Shown piece by piece: positions 14,269-26,000 of a stretch of 64,000 nt of DNA (position 1 is the stretch's first letter; every line of letters starts with the position of its first letter). Source of the stretch: Strigamia acuminata (Eukaryota > Arthropoda > Chilopoda > Geophilomorpha > Linotaeniidae); NCBI GenBank assembly GCA_949358305.1, contig OX442324.1:5275575-5339574 (forward strand), written 5' to 3'. The notes below the pieces were generated by a model that saw only the letters and a list, made by a program, of their open reading frames with translations, did no database searches and was not told the DNA's origin. Made by a program: the position numbers and the translations under genes.

Positions 14269-15699
14269 AAAGATTATGTGCCAAAGACAGTTTGGCCTAC
14301 AACTCTCTACGTTAGTTTTGTTTTTAGTATTTTTTACATTTTTTTTTCTTTTGTTTGATTTATATATAAATCATTTCATTTCAGTTTATTTATTCTTTTT
14401 GTTATACATTACTTAAAAGTTGTACTATATTGAAATTGTAATAATAGCCTTTTTCTCTTTTGTGTAAAAATATATTTTTATTGCTTTGATATTGTGTTTG
14501 TTTTTATTACAATGCAAATTCCATTTCTTGCGTTATTTATCTTGTTGATTTTTGTTCTCCCTCCTTCCATTCATTTTGAATCTCAGAATTGTGCCAAAAT
14601 TTTTTTTGGATATGATTTGTTTTGTTGTTTTGTTTTAAAGAAGGGAATCGATAACTTATTCAAATATTTTTCTAACTTTACCAAATCTCAGGACTTGTAT
14701 TTTAAGCCTGCATTTTTTTAAATCATGTACAATTTTTTTTTTAACTTTTTTTTTTTTACATTTATACTACTTATTGTACAGATCATAAATAATAATAAAA
14801 ATTTGAAGATAATTAAGTTGTGCTTGTTTTTTTGTTTTTGTTTTTGTTTTGTTTTTGTTTTAAACACTAGAAATTTCATAAAATAATTGCGAAAAAAACA
14901 TTACCTCATGGCGCTGTTAAATTTTTGGTAAATTTTGGTAAAAATTTTCATTCGTGTTTGTAGCAACACTGCAAAGGCGGGCAAAGGTCAAAACATTGGC
15001 CATACCTAATGTCCATCATGCATTGCAGATACCGTCCTCCAGCGACATCCAGTGGCATTACAGGAAACACATGTTTCATTTGCCTTGTCCTTGTCTCTCA
15101 TTCACTCTCGTTCGAACAGGTGATGACGCGGCAACCAGAAACCAATCAGTGAACAATCCAACCTTCCAGCCTACCGCTAGGGTTAGTTTCGCGTCTTGGT
15201 GAGTTATTAATTTTTCAAGTTCAATTTTTTTAAATATTTGATTTTCTTTGTAGGGAGTTTATTTGTGAGCGTGGTTGGCTGCTGTGTTTATCGTCCTTTT
15301 TTTCCATGGCGCACGCTGATGATGTTGCTATTGTTCGTCTCATAAGATGCTGTTGTACGAGCGCTTATTCGACGGACAAGTGAGATGATGACTGTGTCTT
15401 GTGTCTTTGAGCGATGAAGTACATTTTTGAGGACCCGGTATTCTAATCATGCGACTCTAATTGACCTAATATTATCAAAAAAATCCTTGGGACCGAATTG
15501 GGAGGATGAATTGAAGGAAGCTGTTCGGCCAACTTTGTTTCAGACATCAAAAAATGTTTTGGAATAGGTGGTTTAAAACATTTTTCAGAATTAGTGATTT
15601 AAAAGATTTTAAAAAGTTTTTGGGTCCTTGCAAATGCAAGTTTATTGCACACACTGAATGCAGTTTTGAGATTTTTAAGAATTTTTCTCAAGAATCTCT
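14269..15699. other. Fat 3' UTR and intergenic DNA
   Basis: AT-rich sequence follows the Fat stop codon. The AATAAA at 14794 is the best poly(A) signal candidate, with T-rich sequence downstream. From about 14950 the base composition is more even, but I find no open frame with splice sites or a recognisable domain. Confidence 0.55.
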
Positions 15700-16120
15700 A
15701 TTTAGAGCTTTGGTTCCCCTCCACGATTTAACTAAATTGGCCATGGGACAGGATCCCTTGGATTTGAAAAACTTGTTCGTCTAATTAGAAATGTTAATTT
15801 CTTCAACACTATTGTCAGACACTTGCGTATTTCTATGTTGAATGCGGCCTGTCAAGGGTTATGTTTTTCTAAGGCGCTCTCTGAGGAGGAACTCTTTGGT
15901 CCTGACCTCAGCAAAGCAGCGAAGGAAGCTACAAATATGTTCAGATTGTAAACCTGTGGTCACAGAACCTTTTCAGGACACCCTCTTGAGAATAGGATCG
16001 TGTTTTTTTTATATTAGGAGCGTATTGCCTTTTGTTGATCCGTTTATTTTGTAAAATAAAAAAAATTTTGTTTTCGAAAAATGTTTGATTTTTCTTAGGC
16101 TCACTCTGAAGTCTCCTCTG
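15700..16120. repeat. Dispersed cassette, copy 1 (decayed gene-like fragment)
   Basis: Near-identical blocks recur at about 18060-18365. Shared strings include CCATGGGACAGGATCCCTTG, ATTTGAAAAACTTGTTCGTC, CACTATTGTCAGACACTTGC, GCGAAGGAAGCTACAA, TTTTCAGGACACCCTC, and GGCTCACTCTGAAGTCTCC at the end. Copy 1 is longer in the middle. One plus-strand frame stays open from about 15733 to the TAA at 15950, which suggests a decayed protein-coding fragment; no family is recognisable. Confidence 0.65.
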
Positions 16121-16148
16121 AAACCACCCACGATCGTTTTTGGCGTTT

Positions 16149-16800
16149 TTAATCGTTATTCGCCAGGAAACGACCGAGCGACGTCTGCATCGATTCGGAT
16201 GATACGAAGTGCTGCAGAATTTTGTTTACGTATTGAAATAGACCGATATCCAGAAATGAAAGGTCTAAATCCACGAGGTTTTTACATATTATGCCTATTT
16301 GAGGCAATAGAGATTTCACGGGGGCGCTGATCTAGCGCGACATAATCTACCGCGACACGTATCTACCGCGACAATACGTCACAATATGTTCCAAAAAAAA
16401 TAATTTTTTTTTAAAAAAAATGGTTTTTTATCAAAAAACCAGTAAGGTTAGGTTCGCGGGAGGTCAAGGGGGGGCGCAGCCCCCCCTTGTTAGCCCTTCT
16501 TAGGAATTAAACCTAGTCGCAGTTTCAAAAGTCGCTGTAGATACGTGTCGCGGTAGATTATGTCGCGCTAGATCACACGCCCCGATTTCACAGACCGATC
16601 GAACATGTACAAATGGTGCAATGACTTGGTTCCGGGATAGATGAAGATTTTTGCCGGTAGACCGACTTGATTGAAAAAATCAAATTGCTGAACCAGCTTC
16701 TCAAATACGTTATCGATAAAAATTGGCGGTTGTTTTACTAATTCGTCATGTATCGCATCAAAATTATTAAGAGATTGTAAGTAAACACATTTCCTCAAGA
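16149..16800 (-). pseudogene. LRR-like gene remnant split by a MITE
   Basis: A minus-strand frame runs from about 16800 (possible acceptor ACCAG just upstream) to a TAA at 16149-16151, if the 264-bp MITE and one copy of its 8-bp target duplication are skipped. The frame passes through the empty-site sequence with no shift: residues DRSVKS before the insertion continue as LLPQIGIICKNLVDLDLS after it. The last segment resembles a leucine-rich repeat (LVDLDLSFLDIG). With the MITE present, the frame reads into MITE sequence and is lost. It could be a terminal exon of an LRR gene or a stranded fragment; upstream exons were not found, so the function is unknown. Confidence 0.45.
16320..16583. mobile_element. 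264-bp near-palindromic MITE with 8-bp TSD
   Basis: Target duplication GATTTCAC is at 16312-16319 and 16584-16591. The ends form arms of about 50 bp: GATCTAGCGCGACATAATC and the following CTACCGCGACACGTATCTAC at the left are mirrored at 16500-16575. The centre contains GGGGGGCGCAGCCCCCC. The 8-bp duplication fits hAT-like transposition, though the outermost bases (GGGGGC) are not the common hAT start. There is no coding capacity. Confidence 0.85.
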
Positions 16801-17235
16801 CTGGTTATTACTTTTCTGTACGGCATAGTCGAATGATTGAAGAAATTAATGATTCTATTTGCATGAAAACAGTCTTTAAATACAACTAGAATGTATTGTG
16901 GGCGTTTCGATAAATAAATAGATTTGATTGGTTAATTATTTTATTTTATCATTTCTCAACGATAGTCTATCGATCCTGGATCCAAAATTTCGTCCACATT
17001 TTGACGTATAATTCGATCTCTTCTTTTTAATTATGGTCTTTTCTCCTGCAAGAACCACAAGATCGTATAATTCGGTTACTTTTTTTGGGGAATTTTACTA
17101 GAAAATGTACACTTAACCATTTTTTTTAATGGAAACTGAAGGATGTTGATGTTTTCACGATGGAAACTTTTGCTGGAAATCGATAACAATCCGGAAGTCT
17201 TCTACCGTGTAAATATTTACTGCAGGTTTACACAG

Positions 17236-18015
17236 TGTAGTTGAAAACTGCATTAATCACTCAAACCATTCGGACAACTACTTTCAATGGATGTAAAAAT
17301 GAAAATTGCATGAAAATTTGAAAAGATATTTTATTTATCAGTTTTGGTGAGTGTACTGTTATTAATAATTGCAATATTTACAAAATCTGTTTCTATAAAC
17401 CAATTATGCCATCAATTTCAGATCTTCAATAAACAAAATGAAGCGCTTATTGTCAACATTCAATGTTTTGTTTCTCCTAATTCTTCTAACAAGTTGTAAC
17501 CAAGCTGCTGGCGAGTATGAAGAATAAATTGGTCAGAATTGGTTTAAAATACTTTAAATGAAATTATTTTATTTTGTTGTTTAGTTGTGTTTCAGGCAGT
17601 GGACACTGCGACACGGACAACGCAGCAAGTTGTTGCGAAGGATTGTTTTGCGTAGGCCGGACTTATCGAAGTCGTGATGGTTTGTGCAAATCCCTTGGAA
17701 GTTTTAGCTTGTTGGGACAATGACGTATATATTTGAACAAAAAAAATGCGAATAAATCGAAGTGTTTTGTATTTTATTCCAGAATTATAATCGCAGTTAT
17801 AAAAATACGTGCGTAAATAACAAAAACTCCTCGTTGTCTTCACTGCATTGCACTGTGAATGTAACTGAATTTTTGTTCAAAACTTATTTGTTCAAAATTT
17901 ATTTTCTTGTATTGATAATTTGAAAATTCTCTTTTACATCATTACATATTGAGTTCAAATTATTAGTTGAAAACTGTATTAATCACTCAAACCATTCAGA
18001 CAACTATTTTAAATG
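17236..18015. repeat. Short repeat bracketing the ICK gene
   Basis: A block of about 50 bp at 17240-17291 (GTTGAAAACTGCATTAATCA, CTCAAACCATTCGGACAACT, then A/CTTTCAATGG) recurs at 17967-18016 with a few changes. It lies upstream of the ICK exons and again downstream of their poly(A) signal, as direct repeats about 730 bp apart. Confidence 0.7.
17438..17723 (+). CDS. Small secreted ICK/knottin-like peptide
   Basis: Two-exon gene, not represented by any single long open frame: exon 1 17438-17514, exon 2 17585-17723, donor GTATGA, acceptor GTTTAG, phase closing to 71 residues. A 5'-UTR intron is likely (donor GGTGAGTG near 17346, acceptor TTTCAG ending at 17420), and AATAAA lies at 17751. The N-terminus is a typical signal peptide: Lys-Arg, a hydrophobic run rich in Leu and Phe, then small residues. 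The mature part has exactly six cysteines spaced C-x6-C-x7-CC-x4-C-x11-C, the inhibitor cystine knot arrangement, with no long pro-region and a short tail. ICK peptides include antimicrobial, protease-inhibiting, hormone-like and venom members; spacing alone cannot say which. A single ordinary-looking gene with no family array nearby does not point to venom use. Confidence 0.65.
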
Positions 18016-18059
18016 GTCAAAAAATGTTCCTTTTTTGCCAAAAAAAATCCATTTTTTGG

Positions 18060-18365
18060 CTAAGTTAGCCATGGGACAGGATCCCTTGGATTTGAAAAAC
18101 TTGTTCGTCAATTTCTCCAACACTATTGTCAGACACTTGCTTATCCTTTTTTACACTTTGTGCGAAGGAAGCTACAAGTATGCTCAGATTGTAAATCTGT
18201 GGTGACAGAATCTTTTCAGGACACCCTCCTGAGAAAAGGATCGTGTTTTTTTTTTTTTAAATTAGAAACATATTGCCTTTTGTTGATCCGTTTATATTGT
18301 AAGAATAAAAAATATTTAGTTTTGAAAATGTTTGATTTTTCTTTAGGCTCACTCTGAAGTCTCCT
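18060..18365. repeat. Dispersed cassette, copy 2
   Basis: This is the shorter copy of the 15700-16120 cassette, in the same orientation, lacking about 90 bp of the middle. It ends with the same GGCTCACTCTGAAGTCTCC string. Together the two copies flank the LRR-like remnant, its MITE and the ICK gene. Confidence 0.7.
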
Positions 18366-18626
18366 GTCGTTTCGTCAGAATTATCATTTAATTTGACTAA
18401 ACTTTATCTATAGCGTTATAATTTTTAATTTAAGATTTTGCCACCGTGTGTCGCTATATGCATTTCCCACATGTTAGTTGTTGTAATTTCTTTTTAAACG
18501 CAAGTTATCCTGAGTGGACAATCTCCCAAGAAATGTTTTTTAATGTAGCATTAATTTATTATAAATCTATTTATGTCAATCGATAGTTCAAACAGTTATA
18601 CATTGCATTTTATGTAAACGTTCAAT

Positions 18627-19204
18627 ATGGGAAAAAAAAAGGTTAGAAAACACCAGAAAGAACCAAATGAATCGAGTCACTCATCTGAAGATGACGATAA
18701 TGACACTGTTAATTCAGGTAACATAAAATAATTTAGGTGTGATTAGAGGGTAAGATGAGTTTAAAATTTTCAGGAAAAAGCTGCCCGCATCTTGTTAAAT
18801 CGGTGTCTTTAAACGGCGTAAAAAAGGTTCTGAAACATGGATTAACTTTGGGCCAGTGTGAGGTAACTATTTTTCTATTTTTAATTTCACAGTTTTTAGC
18901 AAATTTTAAATGCGTTTCAGACGTGTCATGCTAAAACGGCAGAAGGAAGGAGTAATGACGCCGAAACGAACAATGAAAGCGATGTTGTTTGGATGTGTTT
19001 GCAGTGTGGACATCAAGTAACATTGTTTAGTCAGCTTTTTAGATGATAGTTTTCTGAATGGCTTTTTGTTTTTGTTTTTGTTTTAAAGGGCTGTGGCCGA
19101 GACAGTAACGGTCAACATGCGTTGCATCATTTTAAAACGCCGCGATCTGATGCACATTCACTCGTTACGAACACAGTGTCGTGGGAAGTTTGGTAATTTT
19201 AATT

Positions 19205-19242
<38 letters not shown>

Positions 19243-20831
19243 CCGATAGGCTTATATATATATATTAACCGTTTTATAATGATGATTCGATTTCAGGTGT
19301 TACGAATGTGATGATGAAGTAAATGGAGAAAGTAATAAGAAGTTGTCAGAATGTATTAATTATATCAGGCGACAAGGGAGTGTAAATAAACTTTCTGATA
19401 AGTCCAGAACATTTCTAGATAAAGGTATAGAATGTGGGTTTGAATGGATTGTAAAGAAAAAACAATGTTTCAACATATTGATTTTTAAATTTGGTTAGTG
19501 AATGGGCCTATATTGGTCAATGGAATCCAATGCAAGACAGAAAATAAAGATGGTGTAAAGAAAACGCTCAAAAAGAATTTTCCTGCTTCCTGTTCTACTG
19601 CCAATTGTACAGAAGCTTTTAAAGTTAAAGTAAGGCTTGCAAAAGTGAACAAAAAGCAATAACGCTTACGGTATATAAATATATTTCCTTTTTAGGGATT
19701 ACGGAATTTAGGCAATACCTGTTTTTTCAACGCTATAATGCAAGTACGTCAGTTTTTGTGGGTTGAAAGTCGTATTTTTATATTTAAATTAATATTTTTT
19801 ATTTTCAGAACCTGACTCGATGTCATTGGTTGACTTACATTTTAGAAGAATTTTGTGCCACGACAATGCCATTGACACTACCCGGGTTGGAGATTAACAG
19901 GACTGAGGTCCAGGATCAATCGGAAAAATATATGAAATTGGTTATTATTGATAATAATAACAATATTCGCGAGGAAAATATTTATTTGTTAATTTTTTAT
20001 TGTTTTTAAAGGAGGATTTAACGCTTGTATTAAATGAGTGTGGACCACTGACTCAGTCGTTATTAGATTTCTTTCGAGAAATGCGTTCGTCTTCACTCTC
20101 AAAGGGGAATGTTGTAAATCCTGGTTCAGTTTTAGGGCAAATTTGTAAAAAGTAAATTTGTTTTTAACCAAGTTTGCGATTACTTTATTACAATGTTTTA
20201 TATCTCTGTTTAGAGCTCCTCAGTTTCGTGGTGCGCGCCAGCAAGATAGTCATGAATTACTCCGTCATTTGATTGACGGTGTACGAACGGAAGAAATAAA
20301 AAGACAAAAAGCTGCCATTTTAAAAACATTTAATTTACGAGAGAAGGTTGATCCCAAAAATGTTCCTGAAGAAGTAAAACTGAAAATTCGAGGTTTTTTT
20401 TTATACATTAAATATTTTTGTACGATTTTTTTTGGAATTATACATATTTTATTTATTTTAATAGGCTATGGTCGTTTAGCCAATCACACAGTAGTAGATT
20501 GGCTCTTCAGCGGTCATTTAATTAGTACCGTTCTGTGTAAAGAATGTGATACTGCGTCTCAGATTTCTGAGCAATTTTTAGACTTATCATTACCCATTGC
20601 GGAAGAAAAGGTAAAAATTAGTTTAGAAAGAAAGAAAAATGTTTTTGACGTTTTTTTTCGTAGCCGTTACGGCCTGTTATTCATAGGCGTTGCTCGACTG
20701 AGAGTAATGCAACCGACTGCACGATGGCCGTGAAAAATGAAAAGGCAAGTCGGTACAAGGAGAAAAAAATTAAACGTAAAGCTAGAAAGGATGCTAAGGT
20801 ATTAACAAACAACATTTCTTTCATCGTTTCC

Positions 20832-20869
<38 letters not shown>

Positions 20870-22440
20870 AATTTTATTTCCAATAGAGAGGTAAAGGGAG
20901 ACACTCGAAAAGCCCCTTGAAGGAGAAACAGTCAGCGTTCGAGAATTTGTCTGAACTGGACGAAAAAACACAACTCGAGTGTGGAGATTCTGGTATAGAA
21001 AGAAAAAATGGTAAAATACCTTATTTTACCGTTTAAACACTGCCCCTTCCCATTTATGAGCATGGAAATTTTTATGTCAAAGTTCTTCCAATTGCTGTGC
21101 CGAATGTAAAAACTTTGACTACAGAATTTAATATGACGTTGTGTCACTTTACGTTGTGAAATGACAAAACGTTTGCGCGTAATGTGAATTCTACAGTTGT
21201 GATCAGTAAAAATACAAATGAAATTTTTCTTTAGAACACAGTGACGGAGCCGATATTGAAGACAATACTGAAAGTGAAAGTTTGTCGATCAACGATAACG
21301 TTTTACTCGAATCGAATGTTTCTAATGAAATAACTGATGAGTTGTGTTCACGAGTAAATGGCATTGAGCTAAACCCCGTTGAAACAAATTCGGATGACGA
21401 TATGTCTGAAGAAACGAGTCATATTCGAATGATTTCGGAAAGAAATCGTCTCAAGCAAAGATGGTTAGCGAAATCGTTAACGAGTTTGTCTCCTCGTTAT
21501 CAACCAGCTTCCCACGAATGTTCAGTCCTATCCTGCTTAAATCAATTTACTGCGCCGGAGTTACTTACTGGAAACAATAAGTTTGGATGTGAAAACTGCA
21601 CCAGAATTCGCAATGAAAAATTAGCAACGAAATCGGATGAGAAAGAAAAAGAAAAGAAAACAAACCTAGTTTATAGCAATGCGAGCAAACAGCTCCTAAT
21701 TTTGAGTCCACCTGCTGTGATGACTTTGCATTTGAAACGGTTTCAACAGGTAAAATGAGAATTCATTTCTTGCGGAATATCATTCTTAAAATTTTTGTTT
21801 TCGTTTTTAGGTGGGGCATGCACTCAGAAAAGTTAACCGACACGTTGAATTTCCACTTACTTTAAACTTGGCCCCTTTCTGCAGCTCAATTTGTGTGGTA
21901 AATATGTGATTTTTAATTACTGTAATAATTGCTCACGCGTGGTGTTTGAATTCAGTGCATTCGAACGTTTGACCGAATGCACTTTGTGTAAACCCCGCGC
22001 GTTTATTGCAGAGGCATAGTAATTGATTTTGATTTGATTTTCAGGGTCTAGCAAACATGGACGAGGATCAATCGTGTGTTCTCTACTCGTTGTACGGTGT
22101 GGTAGAGCATATGGGTCGCCTAGCGAGTGGCCATTACACAGCGTTTGTTAAAAGCCGTGCTGTAGATCACGCCCCCACGAAGTTTCTGAATTTGAAAGCA
22201 GCTAATCAGTTTGATTTAAGCAAACTGATAGACGAAATGGTGTCTCAGGCCGAGATGAAGTCACATTCCACACTAGAAGCGAGCAGTAGTGGGAGCGATA
22301 CATCCAAAGATCTCGAAGAAATAATGAAATCTAGATGTGGTAAATGGTATCATATTAGTGATAGTTCAGTTTCGGAAGTACCTGAGGCTACCGTGTTGAG
22401 AAGTCAAGCGTATATATTATTTTATGAACGAATATTATAA
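18627..22440 (+). CDS. USP16: USP16/USP45-like ubiquitin-specific protease
   Basis: Cysteine deubiquitinase; human USP16 acts on ubiquitinated histone H2A and ribosomal proteins. Sixteen exons close in phase: 18627-18717, 18774-18862, 18921-19016, 19089-19192, 19297-19424, 19499-19629, 19696-19743, 19809-19940, 20012-20151, 20214-20392, 20465-20610, 20664-20798, 20887-21010, 21235-21749, 21811-21897, 22045-22440, giving 846 residues (human USP16 is about 823). The N-terminus MGKKKVRK and a zf-UBP finger (Cys/His residues from CPHL, about residue 33, to about 150) are typical. The Cys box GLRNLGNTCFFNAIMQ places the catalytic Cys near residue 222; the His box SGHYTAF places His near 745; the Asp is in WYHISDS. 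The catalytic domain is split by a charged insert, as in USP16/45. The C-terminal SQAYILFYERIL is diagnostic. The 48-bp exon 7 carries the catalytic Cys. USP45 is the alternative. Confidence 0.93.
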
Positions 22441-22857
22441 AAAAAAAAAAAAAACGGTGTGAAAAGGTTAGTTTTATTTTGTTTTGGTGGAAAAATGATT
22501 TCAAGTGCATCGTTGTTTGTTTCTATTAAAAAAGGAAAAAATTAAAATGCACTGCCTATTATCATTTTGAAATACTTTGTTTTATTGTCTTTTAATCCGA
22601 ATTGTTCTGGTGTTTAGTTGAAAGTTTAAACATTTTTGAAATAACCAGTTGTTCAGTTTATTTGAAATTTGAGATTCCAATTTTTTTTCTTTTTTTTTTT
22701 TTTCTTTCTTTTTTTTTTTTTTTTTTTTACAGTTAGTTGCTATTTTATTTTTCAAATTACATTATTCAGTAAATTTTTAATATGAAAAAATAACCCAAAG
22801 TTAAAAATATTACCCGGTCTAAAATCAGGATTTTTTTCCCATGATTTTAACTTGCCA

Positions 22858-22896
<39 letters not shown>

Positions 22897-23611
22897 ATTT
22901 GTTCAAAAAGAAAATGTACACAATTAATTATACATTGACAGAAGTAATGAAACATTTTTTGTAGAGTTCCTTTCTATTTCAGTCATTATTTTTTTTGTTG
23001 AGCAATTTGAATACCTCCATATTAGAATTTTTAATAAATAAATTCGGACCACGATTTTTAAAGGCAAGATTTAATTAAACTAAAGAGAGAAAAAAATAAT
23101 AATTTCAGTTCATTGAAGACTGCACTTCAATTGACCTGAAGATATTTGTAGATATCTAAACTGAAACTGTATTTCACTCATGTAATAATATTTGCATTTT
23201 AAAGTATAATTAAAATTTTATTTCCGAATTTTTTTTTTATTTTTTTTAAGAAATCCAACTCCAACAGAATAGTTTGATTGAAATACTTTTTAAGGTCTAA
23301 ATACCGAGCTTTTATTTTTTTTAAAGTTTTTTTTCCTATCATGACTCACGACTAGTGATCAGACTTAGCAAAAAGAATATGTATAATAATTTAAAAAAGA
23401 AAAAAAAGTAATAAGCTACTGAAAGCAGCCAAAACAATGTAAAAACAAATTAGTAAATTAATGAAAAAAAAAATTTTTTTTGACAGAAAAAAAAATCCAC
23501 CATCCACTTTGACAAATTCTGAGTTTTAAGGCAAATATGTCACAAGCAAAAATTACCTATTTGTATTATTGTTTTAAATTTTTTTTGTTTGTGGGGCAGA
23601 AGGTTTGAATC
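22441..23611. other. Convergent intergenic region with homopolymer runs
   Basis: This separates the stop codons of the USP16-like gene and importin alpha. It contains an A run directly after the USP stop, T-rich tracts around 22680-22730 and 23230-23250, and an uninterrupted A run of about 34 at 22861-22894. No gene was found. It presumably holds both 3' UTRs. Confidence 0.6.
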
Positions 23612-26000
23612 TCAGAATTGGAAGCCCCCCATGGGAACATTAGCATCCCCTGCATTGAACTGATATTGTTGTGCATCCTCGTCAACTCTGGGAGCAACGT
23701 TGACGTCTTCCTCTTCGGAGCCGAAGTAGTGTTCAATTATGTCGAACGCCTTCTGATAAATATCCATGTTTTCATGGCTCTGCAGAAATTCAATCTTGTC
23801 CAGACCTAAATTTAAAACCAATATATATAATTCAACCATTTACACACACACAAATATTAAAATTCATTACCATAACATTCTTCAATCATTATGGTATATG
23901 GATTGCTCCCCACATGATTCTTTGCATCTTGCTCTCCCAAACGTAAGATATTTTCAAGTCCATTCAGCGCTACTTGAATTATCTTGGAGTCCATAACGGT
24001 GAGTAAATCGCACAATGGATGAATACATCCTTGGTCAACTAGAAACCTAATTGAATTGAATGGAAACATTAAATTCAAATAACATTGTTGTTGAAAAAGA
24101 CAAACCTAATTTGTTCTGCGGTTCCTCCAGACGTCGCATTGGTAATTGCCCATGCAGCTTCCTTTCTCGTTTTGAATTCTGCTTTCCCCAGAATTTCAAT
24201 CAAAACGGGAAATATATTTGAATCTATAACGGCCTATCGAATAAACAAACAAACAAACAAACCATTCATTGTGAAATATTTCTCTTAAATCGAATTTGAA
24301 TTTATACTTGAATTTGAGCACGGTTTCCAGCCGTGATATTAGAGATGGTCCAGCAAGCCTCTTTGCGAATAGACTCTTTAGGACTGCTCAGCAAATGATG
24401 TAGACATGGCAAAGCTGAACAGTTCAGAATCACTTGGGTTTGGATATCGTCACCAGTTACGATGTTTCCTACTGCTCTCAAGGCAGCCGATACAACACTC
24501 TGCGAACTGTGCCTGCAAAACAAACGCCACGGTGGCGATTACTACAAATCTTGACTCCTCTTTCTATTTGCCAGTACTATCTTACATTAACAACTCCACA
24601 AGCCTTCTACACACCCCGGCATCGATCACCGCCTGAATCTTATCATTTGGACCGTCCGACAAATACGACAATGCCCAACACGCATCGGTCAAGACATCGG
24701 AGTCGTTATGGAACAACAAACGCGAGAGCACCGGGAGACAGGGAGACACTTTAATGAATTCGGGAGGCGGCGTTTTGCCACGACACAAATTCGACAACGC
24801 CCACACCGCGTTCCTGATCATGGATAGTCGCGTTGATTTACTAACCAACCTGCAGAAACAATGTATTGTCCTTACAGGTGAGCAAGTGTACAACCAATTC
24901 AATTCTTCTGAGTTCTTACTGTAAGAGGGGGACTAAAATGTCATGATCCAAAACTAAATCTCGATAATCGGGACTGTCGCCAGCAATATTACCCAAAGCC
25001 CATATAGCCTAAAATTATACATAACATGTACGTGTAGACTTATACGCTTTCAATCTTTCAATCTTGTACTCAAACACTACCTGTTCTTGTACGTCTTCAA
25101 ACTCAGAGCCGAGCAATTTGATAAAAATAGGCACGGCTCCTGCATCTATCACTATTCTCGTTTGCAATGAAGTGCCCGATGCAATGTTTGTCAAAGTCCA
25201 AGCCGCTTCGAACTAAATTTCATACCATTTTTTTTTTGTTTCATTAAAAAACCATCAATTTGTAAGCAAAAAAAAAAAATCAATCTAACTTGGAGAGTGC
25301 AATTATCCTCCTTTTGCAAAAGTTGGACAAACCGAGGTACAATACCCGTTTGAACAACTTCATCTATAGGAGGATTTGGCTCTGTCAAAACAAAACATAT
25401 TAACATTTTCAGTTGAGGTATGAAAGCGAAACGTGCATGTTTCATTTCATTTCATTCGATTGACAAACAAACCCCTAGAAAGTAGTCGTCGAAACTTTTG
25501 CGTGGCATTTAACTGTTGCTCTATATCATTACTATATAATGCTTGTACCATATCCTGCGTTATTCCACCCTAATAACAAAAGTTTATACCGTAATTTTTT
25601 CTCTCTCTCATTTTTATCCCACTTGGCATAAATTAACCTGTGACATATATTGGTTAAAATCTTCCTGCATTGTGCTTGATATTTCATCATCTTGATCATG
25701 ATCGTAAGGTAAGTTGACATTCCTTCTTTTTGATAACTGCAAATGGAACACGGAATTGAGAGTTAGACACTTAGACACTCGATGTTCGACGTTCGACGTT
25801 CGAAATGAGAAATGAGCAATTCGAAATTCGAAATTCGACAACGGTGTTGAAAAGTGGAGAATGTGACCGACCTGCTGTTCTCGTTTTTGTTTCCGAAGTT
25901 GAACTCCTTCTTCTTCTCGTCGACGTCTCAATTCCTGTGCATCGAGTGCCGAGTTCTTGTATCTGTATCGATGTGGGTTAGAAGACGTGTTCGTAGACAT
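23612..26000 (-). CDS. KPNA6: Importin subunit alpha, KPNA1/5/6 (alpha-1) type
   Basis: Adaptor that binds nuclear localisation signals and links them to importin beta. Eleven coding exons on the minus strand: 26000-25872, 25736-25638, 25569-25473, 25381-25290, 25212-25081, 25008-24920, 24849-24586, 24512-24308, 24233-24106, 24046-23871, 23805-23612; 534 residues, close to the usual 538. The N-terminal IBB domain is basic ([20 protein letters not shown], then KQKREQQ and SKRRNV). Armadillo repeats follow, with the conserved Trp/Asn pairs of the NLS groove: [71 protein letters not shown]. The tail [12 protein letters not shown] and the acidic GSEEED end in GGFQF. The [11 protein letters not shown] and STMQEDFNQ segments fit the KPNA1/5/6 clade rather than KPNA2 or KPNA3/4. 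A 5'-UTR intron is likely, since TTTCCAG directly precedes the ATG. Confidence 0.93.

Noticed and set aside
22861-22894. Long A run as a retrotransposon poly(A) tail
   Set aside because: No upstream element body or target-site duplication recognisable; T and A tracts are common throughout the window.
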